From: Thunnus maccoyii
Taxonomy: Eukaryota > Chordata > Actinopteri > Scombriformes > Scombridae
DNA length: 64,000 nt
Assembly (NCBI RefSeq): GCF_910596095.1
Contig: NC_056554.1
Span: forward strand, 7,918,001-7,982,000
Direction of reading: 5' to 3'
Both the position numbers and the translations under genes were made by a program. Position 1 is the first letter of the stretch, and each line of letters starts with the position of its first letter. Positions 1 to 13,086 of the stretch are shown in pieces. A model generated the notes under the pieces. It saw only the letters and a list, made by a program, of their open reading frames with translations. It did not search any database and had not been told where the DNA came from.

Positions 1-617
1 CTAATCTATAAAGCAAGCAGCAATATTCAGGAAATAGGAGGACACTGATTTCCGTTTCAAGGCTGACTAGCATTAGCACTAACAAATACTTAAGTGAGGG
101 TAGACTTACCACAGTACATGTGGAGAGCGAATGAAGAGCAAATATCGTTTTCCAAAATACCGTCAGAAAGAACAGATGCTTGTTTATTGTGCTGTAAAAT
201 ATTTGACTCAAACAGTGATGCATAGAAGCAGACATCTTGGCCCGGATATGGAAGTAGCTACACCAAAACATCTGGTTATATCCCACATTATTCCCATTCC
301 TGTTCCCCCCTGGGGCTAATAGTGAGTGCAGCGTGATTAGACGATGAATCCCAAGACTGAACGTGGTCCAGCTCTGATGCACTCTGAGCAGAAAAACACT
401 GTAAATCATTGATCCTTTTTCCTCTACTAAAGATACTGATGAAAAAGAACCAGGCCTCTTTTTCTTTTAGAAAAATGGGGAAATGTAGATGTGTGTGTTT
501 TTTATTTCTCGAGTCTGAGGTTCCTTCTTACACTCAACTAAGAATAGTGCTGTCATATCTTATCGGAGTGACCACTCCACTTATAATTTCCAGTTTTTAC
601 AATGAAGAAATGTCAGT

Positions 618-1050
618 AGAGCTGTAACGTTTCATCGATTAGTTGCCAACTATTAAATTTATCGCCTACTATTTTGATAATTGATATTCGATTGATTGAA
701 ACTGATGTGATTTTCTACTGTCCACTCAGTCATGACGTATGAAAACAGCCACATATAGAAAACCACCTGTTTTGTTATAGACCCTATTTGCTGTTGTTCA
801 TGACCAAACACGTTACGAGGGCTGCAACTAACAATTACAAACTCTTGATAAATTATTCCTTTTTTTATTGATATTTGTGTCCAACATTTTGTCACAGCAG
901 GAAAGTTATAAGACACTTCCTGGGATGTTTTCACACTATGAACACTCACCCACCCAGGAATAAGTAATAATTATAATTATTTTAATTATCAATTAATCTG
1001 ATTATTATTCTTTTGAAAAGCCATAAATAATAATAAATATAAAGTTTGAA
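618..1050. repeat. Degraded hAT-like MITE fragments
   Basis: An end of the form AGGGCTGCAACTAAC lies at 818, followed by AT-rich ATTATCAATTAATCTG-type sequence. A reverse-oriented piece (ATCGATTAGTTGCC) lies at about 636. This ATTAATCGATTA-rich family is common in fish genomes, and a fuller copy is at 51,285. The assignment to hAT is from memory of the family's terminal sequence. Confidence 0.55.
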
Positions 1051-2032
1051 CCAGTGAACGTTTGGCATTCTTTCTTGATAGAAGACATGAATGATAAATC
1101 ACGTATTAAAATGGTCGCTGATCCTTTTTCTGTCCATCCCTAATTTCCAAACTGGGAGTCAGTAACCCGCCAAGGGATCGGAGGATAAATCTCAGGGGAC
1201 ACAATGTGATTAAAACAAGGCTGACTTTTCTCTAATCCTTCCTGTTTATTAAGAAATACTCTTTTCATGCATCTAAAAACTATGCAAAAGCAACAATCTG
1301 AGAAGGAAACATCACTTTATGTTTGTACTGTTTGCACCTGATTGATGTGTGCAACGTTCAAGGCCAGGGGGTCGCAAACAGACACAGCTTCACTTAAAAA
1401 GGGTCATAGGCCAACAAACATGGGGAATCACTGAACTAATCGATTGAGTTGCTTCAACACTACCAGTAACAGTGATACTGGGTCTCGAAAATCGAGACTC
1501 AAAATGGGTACCTGAAGGCAGCATCTGAACAAACATCCCACAAGCTTCCACCACTTCCACTACTCTTTCTTCAGTCTCCTCCAAAACACAAATGCCTGCG
1601 TGGCTTCGCAACCAAAAGCTCCTCTGTCAATTAAGTGCTAATTATCCAGCCAATCACACTTTAATTGACTTTTAAGAGAGAGACGATTGGCTATTAACAA
1701 GCTATAGGATCTGTTTTTTAAATCAGTGTGTTTACAATCCCACACATTATTGATCTAAGTAAACATATACACATCCGACATGAAAGGACTGCACATTTTC
1801 ATGGACTTGACAGTACTCTCACGTAGTAGTGAAATATTTCTAGGGCACAGGAAGACTCTTAAGTTGTTTCACCAGATTTTCACCATTTTCGCTCATCTTT
1901 TCAGACTAATATTTGAGGTTTTAAGTGGTGACACAGAAGGTAATATTGGCCTACTGTGAGTTTGCTGCAGATTATAATAGGCTCCAACAGAGAAAGTAGG
2001 ATAAGTTAATTGCCTTTCTTGCTGCTGAGAAG

Positions 2033-2085
2033 CTTTCTTTCTATTTTTCTTTCTGTCTTTCTTTCTTTCTTTCTTTCTTTCTTTC
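2033..2085. repeat. (TTTC)n microsatellite
   Basis: Tandem TTTC units with a few interruptions in the first half. Its reverse strand gives a Lys/Glu/Arg-rich open frame that is a repeat artefact, not a gene. Confidence 0.9.
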
Positions 2086-2140
2086 GCAAACAGCCAGCTT
2101 ACTCCTATTACTCTAACAATAACAACAGCAACAGACTCAC

Positions 2141-2495
2141 CACACAACTTCAGTGCTAATGGGGGGAGAATCTGCAAACCAGCTGTCGTGGGGAGGGGGG
2201 TCCTTTCCGGTCCCGGACGTCACAAGACACCGCACAGTGAAGAAATACTTCGTTTAATATCCAAAACGCTAAACAAACACGTGTCTCCTTTGTCGATTTG
2301 TTCGCGTTATTGGTCAAAAACGAAGAAATCCGTTGTTTTACTGCCTAAAACGTTGAGAGGGGATAGCGATGTGTCGTGGTCGCGTTTGTCCAGCTGTACA
2401 CTTCACCCATTGGTTAGAGTCTACGTCACTCAATGCTTTTTAGCGATGCCATTGGTTGAAACGACCACAAGCCCCGCTTTTGCTTCCCCATTCAC
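2141..2495. promoter_or_regulatory. Candidate promoter with three inverted CCAAT boxes and CRE-like sites
   Basis: A locally CpG-richer block in AT-rich surroundings. ATTGGT (inverted CCAAT, the NF-Y site) occurs at 2309-2314, 2409-2414 and 2451-2456. A GACGTCAC motif lies at 2216-2223 and TACGTCA at 2422-2428, both CRE/ATF-like. Good splice-donor sequences flank it in both directions: GTAAGT on + at 2496 and GTGAGT on - ending the sequence at 2141. This fits a CCAAT-driven TATA-less promoter, perhaps bidirectional, with untranslated first exons. No coding exon follows within reach on either strand, so the gene it serves is unknown. Confidence 0.4.
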
Positions 2496-2499
2496 GTAA

Positions 2500-4560
2500 G
2501 TAAACAAAATATAACCCATTTTTCTCACTGTCCCCTTTTTGAAATCAACATGAGCGGTTAATATTTGACAAAGCGGCTGTGTGAAGTAGGTTTGACCCTT
2601 CTTCAACAGACGAAGCTCTATTTTTTTGTTTGTTTAGACTGTTTGGGATGAGAAAGCGAGTGAACAAGACAAGAATAAAAGTAGATGCAAGAATTTCATA
2701 TGTGAGTGTCAACAGTGGCGTGCACATGCTTTTCAGGGGTGAGGACAGCCCCAGGTTGTGCCACTCATTTATTACCGTAAGGGTCAAGTAAGATAATTTG
2801 GGGGACTTTTTGTTAGATTACCAAGAAAACCACCTAAAATTCTGAAAACGACCTTAAGTGTTACTTTTAGAACTTACTAGTGGTGTCTGCTATATTTCTA
2901 TAAAGAAAATATGTTGCCAAATAAAATACTTCAGAAACTTTGGACCTATAAACACATCAAGAACCCCTACCTCACTCCAATGACATGTTCAAGTAAAATG
3001 GGACAGTCACTGATGGTTGTTTTCAAATAAAGTGATGTGGAAATTGGCCAACTGAAATTTGTTTGCTAATTAGGCCTTTAAATTCCTTACAGGCATAATT
3101 AGCCTATAATTTCTTTTTTTAATGAATAGTTAGGTTACATTAATTATGTAATGAATTAATGACTGAACTGATAAATGGATTTAACCATTTAAAAAACAAA
3201 CAAACATGAAATACAATTGTTCTGTAACCTGTAATATGACCATAGACTGTAAAAAATATGTCACCCATTGGTTTCTGAAGAGCGGCTTTGAAGCTCAAAG
3301 TGGGCAGCTCTGGCCGTCGTCATCTTGGCAGTGCCTGACTACGCCTCACCCCCAGCTAATCCGAAATGGGCAAAGAGGTGTAGCAGAGGTGGGCCAAATG
3401 AAGCCTGGTTGCTGAAACAAGCCACCTAGCAGCTAGCGACCTGTCACTCAAAGCAGCCACGTCCTTAATTACGCATAACTTTACGGCTTAATAAAATTTA
3501 AGCCCCTGTACAGTTGTTATGAAATTAGCTATAGAGATCAAAACCGTCTTTCGTACCTGGCTGTTAACATGTTTATTTCTGCTGTAAAGTTAAACATGGG
3601 GGTCTATGAGGATTGACTCACTTTTGGAGCCAGCCTCAAGTGACTATTCAAGGAACTGCAGTTTTTAGTACTTCGCGTTGGCTTCATTTTTCAGCCCCGT
3701 GAATATGACAGGGTGGCACACAATGGCATAGTAACTCATGATTTTATGGCACCTGGTAGCTTAGAAACATGCCAGTTTCACTTCAGAAAAATGTCCCATT
3801 TTAGCTTAATTTTTAAGTCACTCAAAACCTCTCCCATAAAAAGCAAAGTGTATTGTGAAAATATTTTGATCATAAGTCAAACAGATAATAAAATGCAACA
3901 TCCTACAACTATTTTTGGTGTTATACCTGTATTGCTTTACCTACAGTATTCTTATTACTAAAAAGAGAAAATCAACATGCTGCATGGCTTACCTTGCAAG
4001 TTCTGGGACCAGTGATTTTTTTTTTAAATTTTTGCTCCACCCATCCTAGTTATCTCAGACCAATCAAAACGATTGTTTCATGTAAAGGACATTAGTAGCA
4101 ACAATGCAATAACATGTTGGGTGACTGGCTGCTAATATTTAAAGAGCCCAAGATGTAAAACCTTATTTGTCTCATTTTATCTGACTTCACTCTACATCAC
4201 ATTACAACATAACCGAACCACACATAAAATTAATGTGTGGTTCATGTTGTAAAAATTTTCAGCTACCACCTTTTTTTTAGATTAGGAAACAGAGCAGCAA
4301 CTTGTAAAACTGGTTAACAATCTTTTTATCATGCAGCACATCAAATGTCTTTTCCTGCAGATGTTTAGAGGAGTCTTTGTGAATTCTGGAAATACCTTTA
4401 GAAAAGCAGTAAGACCTGAGTTTTTCAATTCACTTTACTTTTTTTCTAGCATAATCCACTCACTGCTTTCCAGGAAATACTGAGTACATTAGCTACATTA
4501 AAAACACAATAAGCAGTGCAATCACAGACTTATTTTTTCATAGCAAAGTAGCAGAATAAT
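2500..4560. other. Intergenic, nothing recognised
   Basis: AT-rich non-coding sequence. Open frames are short and unlike known proteins. No RNA gene seen. Confidence 0.5.
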
Positions 4561-4564
4561 GTTA

Positions 4565-4935
4565 TGTGGTGCAGAGCAGGTGGACCCAGTTGTAGGAGAC
4601 TGCAGGCAGACCAAAGCTGAAGAATAATGTCTTTATTCTGGCTTGAGCGCAGGCAAAGCAGCACTGAACTGAACAAACAGAGCAGAGGATCCAACAAAAC
4701 TGAACTGAAAACCAGGACTTAAATACAAACTAAACTGACGAGGGAATGAGGTGCAGGTGGAACAGGAGAACAGGAAGGGGGCTGATAGGCTGGAGAAGAC
4801 ACAGGGAGCAAGGCAGGGCTAATGAGACTAATGCAGGGCAGGTGTGGAGGGAAAGTGTGAAAAGGAAAGCAGGCTGGGGACACAAAAGGAAAAACACAGA
4901 GTGAAGGAAAACCCCAGAGACAAAATCCTCTCTTA
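4565..4935. repeat. Dispersed teleost repeat (GGTGCAGAGCAGGTGGACCC type)
   Basis: Begins GGTGCAGAGCAGGTGGACCC and runs through a purine-rich body with phrases such as GCAGGGCTAATGAGACTAATG and GCAGGCTGGGGACAC. I recognise this as a non-coding interspersed repeat frequent in percomorph genomes. Class uncertain, probably a non-autonomous DNA element. The minus-strand open frame across it is not a gene. Confidence 0.5.
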
Positions 4936-4939
4936 AATA

Positions 4940-7900
4940 TGTCACACTTACATATTAAACTTTCAAATATACAAGTGAAACCAGCGTAAGGAACAACAAA
5001 ATCTGACAGACTGATACTGTCAAATCATTTTAGCATGCTAGATATTTACAGAACATCCACCTTCTGTCCACCTTCATATTCCTCTTCCATCTATCCATGA
5101 ATATCGATAGAGGACAGATCAATAAACACAGAGGGCATCATTGGCAATGTAAGAGCACAACACAGGATTAAACAGTCTGTTCATCTTAATATTCAAAGTA
5201 TCTGTCCTTCTCCCACTCAGTCTAGACTTAACGTCACAGGGAGAAAAAAGCTGAGAGTCTCTGGTGGACTGGCGGATAATGGCAGCTAAGGAACACAGAG
5301 CCAGACTGGAACACAACCATAACAAATAAATGCTTTTCAAGGACAGTCAGGAAAGAGAGTTCACATGACTGAAGTTTCATACTGATGAAAACTGAGATAA
5401 CTACAATTCCTGATGAAGACTGTCAGACGTGTTTGAAAGCTTGAGAAAAGGTCAAGAATGAACTTTCACACTCAAGAGTTCATTTTGTTTGAATTAAAAA
5501 GAAGGAAACTTCTCTAATGTGACAAGTACAGCTAGGTGCACTCCCCCCCCCCCCCACCTCTACAAATATCACTACACCGTTGTTTCAATGTGAGAAGTCC
5601 GTTGCTGTGGAGGAGATGTTTTTTTAGTTAGTTTCCAGAAGCTCATTTGCAGGTGTTTTTGAGAAATTATTTAATTTCAAGGGAATGTGCTTTTCAGTAA
5701 ATGACTGATCCAAGTGAGACTCAGCGTGATTAATCCAAGTATATGAAATAACAGGAGAAGTTGTGCCAATATTGTGCATGTTTTATGATTATTGCTCCTT
5801 CAGAGTAACTACCTCATTGACTGCATATTTTCAGTAAAAGCCAGAAGACTCAGCTTCACCTGTTTCCATCTTGTAGGTTTGAAGAGCAGAATCTTGAACA
5901 GTGTTTGGTGTGAGGAACTTGATTACACTGACATGTACTGTATATTGGTGACATTTCATGATGGCAGTTTGTGCACAAAACAGATATTAAATATTCTACA
6001 TTGACTCTTTTTAATACTGACAAGTCAAACACAGTAAAGCACAGTTTGTAGATATATTAATATTACTTTATGTTGACGAAGATAAAATGTTTGGGGAATC
6101 TTTCTTTTGTGCAGCTCATGCTGTAAATGGCAAGTAATAGACAATTGTAAGTTTACATCTCCAGGTTTAATATCTAATAAATCTCAGCTTATGTTCTGAA
6201 AATAGCTAGTCAGGAGCACAGACTAATAACTACAGCAAAATAATTGGTTAGTTTTTCGCACTTTTACACCACTTTTCTGAGACTGAATTTTAAAAACCTA
6301 TTTGAAGAATGAATTATTAAACTCCTCACTCAGCCTCTGTCCTCCGCACCTCCTCATCATGACTGAGGTGCAATGAACAACACATGATAACAGCTTCCAC
6401 CTGCATTTACACAGCCGTCCTCTTCCTACTGTACTTCTTGAGAAAATGCGAGGGTGCATTACCCTGAAATCACAGTGGAGGGAGACTGTAACACACAGTG
6501 TGATTGTTGGGCAGTGTCCACTTACACACAGTGTTTCTGCTCTGTGTGAGTGCATGTCTACTGGCAGACACATTATGAATGTGTTGTAAATGTAAGATCT
6601 TGATCTAAGTGGTGTACCTGGATCTGTAGATGTAAATATTGCTTAGTAGTACTCCGCAGTAGTGTAACCAGTGCCTGTCAAAATGAGGGAAAAACCACTT
6701 CATTCATGAAATGTAAAACAGCTGCTACATCTGAACCATGCTTTTATATTGCTTTGTGAGTCTTATATGTATGTAGTCCATCTTTCAGATTGTTTAGGAG
6801 AGTAAAAAATGTCAGTCTTTGAACTAAAGATTCCTCTCAGATTTTTTTTATCACATACTTTTTAGACACAGGAAGAGGTAGAATTATCCAGTGATTTACA
6901 AGAAAAAAGCAAAGATTAGAGGAAAGTCTGAAAATATGTAGGACACCAGTTTGGTAAGTGTTAGTGCAGCTCGAATAACCTGACACACTGCTGTCAGTAA
7001 AACAGTTAGAGAAACTTAAGGTGTGAAATATAATACAGCTCCACGTCACCTTAAACTGTCACTGTAACAGATTTCCAGCTTGCTACATTATCTCCTCACT
7101 GTTTCAGCTGGGTGCAAGATGCATGGCTGTGCATATGTGTTAAGAAGGAGATGGGGACATTAAATCAGCATGCAAGAACGCCAGATGTTTCTAAGACTCT
7201 GCATGTGTGTGTGCGGCAAGTGTGTATCTGCAGCTGATGTCTCCACACTGACCTATGATACCTCTCCTCGGGAAGCTCATAAAGGGTCGTAGGATTTGGA
7301 TTTGTTTTCATGTGATTACAAGCACACATGAAAACACAAGCTGTATGCGAACTAAAGCCAAAACTAGTCGAATATGTTGCGAGACTAACTGTGGTTTCTG
7401 CTCACTTCATGACAGACAAATGAAAAAATATTTTGATTTGAGGCTCCTCATTTTGCGGAAATTCGACAGCCCACACCCATTCACTGTATATTGTCCTCAT
7501 GCATGCACACAACAATTCTCACACTAGCTACCCAGTTACAGACAAAAGGAGGTACACTTTACTCTTTCCCCCCTTCTTTTCTTCTCCCCACTGCTATTAC
7601 ATCATGTCTCCCTCCCTCTTCTCTCTCCCATTCAGTCCCCCTCTGCTATAAGTTTCTCCCTCTGTCTCTGCTATTGAATCATAAATCATAATTTCCCTTC
7701 CTGTTCCTCTTTCTCTCTCTTGCTCTCCCTCTCTTTTTATTACACAATGGCCCAGACTTTATGTCAGAGGGCAGTCATGTGTGTGTATGTGTGTGTATCT
7801 TCTAACCCAGCCTTTCCTGTGGCCCTGCGTCCCCACCCTAGGCTGCACCGGTGAGTTTGTCCAATGCTACTCACACAGACACATTCACATAAATATGTGC

Positions 7901-8750
7901 ACTGGGGAACATACAACACACCCTCTCATGCACATGCACAGGAAGTGGCACATTAGTACAACCATACACACTCTAAGGTACAATATTGCCTTCATTATTT
8001 TCCTGCACAAACTCAATATTCCTGCACGCACAAGTGCTTATAGGCCGAGGTCCTGTTAACACTCACCACTGAGTTGCTGTTAACACTCAGCCTGTAATAA
8101 GCAACAGGCTCACGGTATGTTCAATATTAACGAGGACTTTGGTGAACATGGAAATACATTCCCCCTACACATTTGTTCCAGCAGAAACCTTTAAGAAAAC
8201 AAGGAGTCATACAGTACATGCAGATATTTCTACTTCACTCTAACTCTAACGGTTCCCCTGTGAGTTTTATACCTCCCATGTTCAGACCCTGGGCCCCTCA
8301 TTTGTATTTGCTTGAAAATGGTGCAAAAAGTCTCCCAGTACTTGTGCAAGGAGATGTTTCTTAGGATAAGTTGTATAATACACAGTAAGGGGATTTGCAT
8401 AATCATGATTGTTATACACCTTGATTAAAGAATAGCATTTCTCTTTCACTTATTCTGGAAGCAAGTCTGAGCACCTCTAGGACATCCACGTTGACTTTAT
8501 ATATATACTGTATATCATATATTGGGTAATATATGATGACAGGTGTAGTTAACCATCCAATCCACCCACGGTGATGGGTAGAAGTAGTGTACAATGAATA
8601 CTCAACCATTAATTCCAAAAAGAAGAAGTACAAAGGCAAAAATATATCAAAAATATGAAAAATACACAGAAGAAAACTTTAAAATATCAAAAACAAATCC
8701 CCCCAAAAACATTAACCAAAAAATCCTCACATGTGCATTATATTTTTCTT
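4940..8750. other. Intergenic with small repeats, no gene
   Basis: No exon-like sequence recognised. A poly-C run lies at about 5546. A short dispersed repeat at about 5370-5485 (phrase AAGGTCAAGAATGAACTTTC) recurs in variant form near 30,160. Pyrimidine-rich low-complexity sequence covers 7560-7740. Confidence 0.5.
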
Positions 8751-8754
8751 TTTA

Positions 8755-9165
8755 AGTAGTAGTTCAACATCTTGGGAGATTCGCTTATTCACTTTTTTGC
8801 CCACAGTTTGATCAATATCACTCTCATGTTTGTACCATTGCCAGTTAGCTTAGCTTAGCATAAAGACTGGAAACAAGGGGGAAAACAGCTAGCCTGGCAC
8901 TGTCAAAAAAAGTTTTAAAAAGTCCGCCTACGAGCATCTCTAAAACTCACTTAACAATATTACTCACATGTTTAATTTGTTCAAAATACAAAGTGTCAGT
9001 CAAGTAGCCATTTCCAGTCTTTGTGCTAAGCTAAGCTAACTGCCCTGTGACTATAACTTCATATTTACTGTAAAGACATGAGAGTCATATCAATCTCCTC
9101 ATCTTAGTCTCGGCAGGAAAGTGTATAAGCATGTTTCCCAAATTGCCAAACAATTTCTTTAACAA
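8755..9165. repeat. Palindromic teleost element (TTAGCTTAGCATAAAGACTGGAAAC family)
   Basis: The left arm reads GTTAGCTTAGCTTAGCATAA followed by AGACTGGAAACAAGGGGG at about 8846-8883. The right arm near 9015-9041 is its inverse (CCAGTCTTTGTGCTAAGC then TAAGCTAACTG). The outer parts also mirror each other, with CTCTCATGTTTGTACC on one side and GAGAGTC..ATATCAATCTCC-like sequence on the other. The whole could fold as a long hairpin. This is a very common percomorph repeat, and a second copy is at about 24,085-24,490. Confidence 0.7.
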
Positions 9166-9169
9166 AGCT

Positions 9170-10052
9170 AACATGGATGTATGTTATGGTTGAGACTATG
9201 AAAAGCTATCAATTGTCATTATGTGGCTGTTTCACATTCAGTGGTGTGGCATTTGATGCTATCTGGAGGGGAAGTAACAGGTTCTCAACCAGGCTACGGT
9301 GAGATCCTGGGCTATTTAGAGGACCTGGAGGAAGAATAGTTTCTTGGTGTGTATGTGGGTGTGTGTGTGAGTGTGTGTGTATGTTATGGGTGTGTTTCCG
9401 TTGCTCGAGGACTTCCAAGGTCCCAGAGATAATGTGGAATTCATGAGAGGAATGGCGTACAGGGGTTCCTTCCTGTCACCTGACTCCATCACTTCCTGCA
9501 CTGGACTTCCTGCGTCTGGACCTCCAAGGAGAGAGCTGGACCAAGACATCCATTCTGGTTCTGTTTTATAATTTTGTGTCTCGGAAGTGATGGAGGAGCT
9601 GGACTGCAGCCCACTTGATAAGTTCAATCAGTTATAATGCAGGTTAGGTCGGAGCTGATTGCTAAACAAAGGTGTCAGGCAAGCGCCCCAAATTTTGAAA
9701 AGCTCACATTTGATAGGGAAGCTGGTGAGATGTTGACACCTGACCACTAATGTTGAGAAATTAACTTGAGCAAATGAATGTGGGCAAGGGATTAACTAAA
9801 ATGGACTAAACAAAGAGAGATGCAAGAGAAAAGAGAAAAGAATGGCCTATAAAAGAGGGCAGATGTAGAACAATAAAAGAGCCAATAAAGAAAAGAGGGA
9901 GAAAGAAACGGCAGAGAAAGAGAGAGGTGATGGCAGGATCCATATGGGGCCTCTTGGTTTTTGGGCAGCAAGGGGAGACATGCCAGGTAATGGCTTCCAG
10001 ACACACACACACACACACACTCTAATTCAATTTTGAAATCTGACAGGACAAG

Positions 10053-10054
<2 letters not shown>
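9170..10054. other. Intergenic, no gene recognised
   Basis: Contains a short (GT)n tract near 9351-9382 and a (CA)n tract ending near 10,020. Reading frames through these repeats on both strands are artefacts. Confidence 0.5.
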
Positions 10055-10130
<76 letters not shown>

Positions 10131-10400
10131 CAGGTATTCCTCATGTTATGGGGACAAAAAGCAAGTCCCCTTAATGTAAATCATTAATTTTAGGGTGAAG
10201 ACTTGGTTTAAAGTTAAGGTAAGTTTAGGTTTATGTTGCGGTTAGTTCAGGGTTATGTTAAGGTTAGGGTAAGGGTTAGGCATGTGGCCGTTATGGTTAA
10301 GGTTAGGATAAGTCCCCAGGAAATTAATGTAAGTCAATGTAATGTCCCCTGAAGTGGTGGAAACACGACTGCGTGTGTGTGTGTGTGTGTGTGTGTCTAT
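10055..10400. repeat. (GT)n blocks enclosing a GTTAGGG-like minisatellite repeat
   Basis: A 74-base uninterrupted GT tract covers 10,055-10,128. It is followed by CAGGTATTCCTCATGTTATG and then loosely periodic GGTTAAGGTTAGGGTAAGG-type sequence to about 10,310, then another GT tract from about 10,372. TCCTCATGTTATGGGGAC with degenerate TTAGGG-like units is a known type of dispersed fish repeat. It is not a telomere, since the units are irregular and internal. Confidence 0.7.
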
Positions 10401-11143
10401 GTGTGTGTGTCTGTATATATACCAGAGGCCTTTCTTTCGCATACTCAAGAGGTCTGACTTCCTCTGCCCATTGGGAGTGGGGCCGGCTAGTCTCAGTGTG
10501 TGTGTGTGTGTAACAAGCACTGGGGGTTAATGTATGCTTTCAATCACAGCTCTAGTGGGGAGAAATCAGATCCCTGCAGCGTAGATGTGGACCCCCGCAA
10601 ACACAATTCTACACACGGCATAAGAAAACACTTACAGATATGAGGTCGGGTAAGAATGCAGCAAATCTATTTATCTACGGTTTGAACATTAAACTGATTT
10701 TCATTAAACTGGAACAAAACATTCGGAGTGAGTCACCACTTTTCCTGCCCTTCCATGTATCATGTTAGATGGTTGACATTAAAGAAAAAGAAAAAGGGGG
10801 TATGGAGACAAAGGATAAAGACAAAGAAGAGAGAAAAAAAGTTTTTAAAACAGCAACCACAAGTGAAGAGAAAAAAAGAAAAAGAAATCGAACAGAGGAA
10901 AAGATGAAAAGAGAAGCAGAGAGGAAGACAGGAAGAGCTAATTAAACAGAGGAAGGATAGATATGGAGGAGTGGGAGGAGAGAAAGGGCAAGATGACTTA
11001 ACTGGGATACACTGCCTGCTCAGGAATACTCCACCCTCAGTCTCCAACTCACACAAATACACACACGGCAGTTTCCCAATGAGGTAAATCCCCCAACATT
11101 CCCCCCCTATGTGCTGTCACAGCCCTCCCACTCCTGTTACTCA

Positions 11144-11148
<5 letters not shown>

Positions 11149-11192
<44 letters not shown>
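11149..11192. repeat. (GT)n microsatellite
   Basis: Uninterrupted GT dinucleotides, lying just upstream of the candidate first exon of hspa12b. Confidence 0.9.
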
Positions 11193-11193
<1 letters not shown>

Positions 11194-11637
11194 ACCACTT
11201 TTTCTCTGACTTTCCAGTGCAGAGCAGAGAGACGGTGAGCTCGGCTGCAGAAAGCAGCAAGAGAGACAGAACTGCAGATCCAAAAACTAAGAAGTTCATT
11301 AGGAAAAATTGGGATTTTCACAGAAGAAGAAGAAGAAAAAAGAAAGAAGAGAAAATCTTCCATTAGGTTGCAGCTCATCTCTCCATCCATCACTTCTCAC
11401 TGATCAGGGGATTTAAATTTTTTTGGAAATCTGCCTGCAAGTCAGCTGGGAAGAAAAGCATCCCCTTATATCTGCTCACAGTTTCTCCTTCTCTCTTCTC
11501 CTCTACATCTTCCTCCCTGGAGGCGGATTCCAAACACCAGACTGCCATTTTTACCAAAGTTTGGGGAAAATTTTTGAGTTCCAGCCAAGAGTGGCAAAAA
11601 GGGACAAGGGCATAGTGTTGCAGCAGCACTCAAAGGG
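11193..11637 (+). other. hspa12b: Candidate untranslated first exon of hspa12b
   Basis: A stretch richer in G+C than its surroundings ends in AAAGGG followed by GTGAGT, a strong splice donor at 11,638. The next good acceptor in the same direction, TTTTCTCTCCAG, ends at 14,141, and the exon it opens carries the hspa12b start codon 18 bases in. That arrangement fits a non-coding first exon and an intron of about 2.5 kb. No TATA box or other core promoter element is evident and the 5' boundary is not defined. Confidence 0.3.
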
Positions 11638-12437
11638 GTGAGTTAAAATTTTGATGACACGATGAATGCACTAAAGGCAATAAGTCGATTTTGGACAAGT
11701 GGGTGCTAAATGAATATAATTTAATATAGTACTGTCTGCAGCCTTTTGATTTTCCCCTTTGTATTGGTTATATGTTGCATTAAAGGTCCTTAAAACAAAG
11801 CTACATGATCATAAGCATTGATAAAGCCTTTCTTAGCAGGAAATCTGTAAGTAAAGTTTCCAAACTTAAACATACAAGTCAAAGTGAGAGAGTGCTATTG
11901 TTAATTGTGCGTAAAAGTGGAGTGTGTTGCACAATCTAACCATAATGTAGCGTCTCAGGGGAGTAAGAGTTGCTTGTTATGCTGTTATCCCTGCTAGACC
12001 TCAGTCATGTGTCGAGAGAGAGAGCGATTGTCCACTGCATATTGAGGTCTTAGAAAGAGAGAGAGAGTCACAGAAGGGAAGAAATAAATACGTGCAGAGG
12101 AGAGATGTGGAGTTTCATCTTTCTCTGGTTTTATCATCAAACGGCAAGGACAGACGAGAGCCAAATGACACACACATGCAACAGCAAGCATTATATTCAA
12201 ATGTTTCAGGCATATGCTGGAGTAAATGTACTCAGATGTTGCATGCATGTAGCGTACGCGAAGAAAGGATGTCAAACTAATTTATGGTGTCTTTCTCTCT
12301 CACATACACACATACGCACACACACAGAAAGAGATCTAAACAAACACATCTTTGTTTCATTGCACTCATCTGTTTAGTTTGCTCTTGGCTCAGATCACAG
12401 ACTGATCCAATCATTCCCAGTGCTGCAATTTAATACA

Positions 12438-12439
<2 letters not shown>

Positions 12440-12476
<37 letters not shown>
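12440..12476. repeat. (CA)n microsatellite
   Basis: Uninterrupted CA dinucleotides inside the presumed first intron of hspa12b. Confidence 0.9.
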
Positions 12477-12477
<1 letters not shown>

Positions 12478-13086
12478 GCCAAACAAGACACATAATACAC
12501 ACAAAGAGTAGATGCATGTACAGCAGGACACACTTAACATAGAGACAACTCACTAATAAGGAAAATATAAATAAACAAATTAAATGTAATCAAGTGTATG
12601 CAATCTAACAAGTTTACTTGTTTTCTTGTTGCCCATCTTATTTGTTTAACCCAGACAAAACTTGCAAATCTATATGGTGTTTGGCAAGATCTCCATAAAC
12701 TAACACCTGAAAGCTCCCAAGTGCAGCTTGTCTTTGGCCTCTGATCCGCTGTAGTAGCTGGAGGCTTGAAGTTCAAGTGCAGTGAGACAGTTGCTGTGAA
12801 AGATGATCAGGGTGTGTCTCATTCACTTCCCTTCCCTGGCCGCTGAGTGTCCAAAATCGTTCCCTATTCCCTGGCTAGTATGCTATTTTTATTTTCCCAG
12901 CGTTATGCTTGAATGTCCAAATTCCCTGATTAAAATGTTTGTGCTATGTACAGCTGTCAGTGATGGAATACATGACAGTGATTCATTAGTGCCTGAAGTT
13001 TTTTAATTCTGACCTATAGAGTACATTATTGAGGTGTATAAGATGATTTGCATTCATTTGTAAAGTACACCCATTAAATGAATTAC

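Larger units (their letters stand above)
1..2130. other. Left-edge intergenic or intronic DNA, no gene seen
   Basis: AT-rich sequence. The open frames in it are short, start at arbitrary codons and resemble no protein I know. It contains mobile-element debris (listed separately) and a TTTC microsatellite near its right end. It could be an intron or the flank of a gene outside the window. Confidence 0.6.

Noticed and set aside
2188..2499. 103-residue open frame across the CCAAT-rich block
   Set aside because: It begins at GTG, not ATG, and overlaps promoter-like motifs. No similarity to a known protein.
10200..10320. Internal telomere (TTAGGG) repeat
   Set aside because: The units are irregular GGTTAAGG/GGTTAGGG variants within a dispersed fish repeat, with no regular hexamer array.
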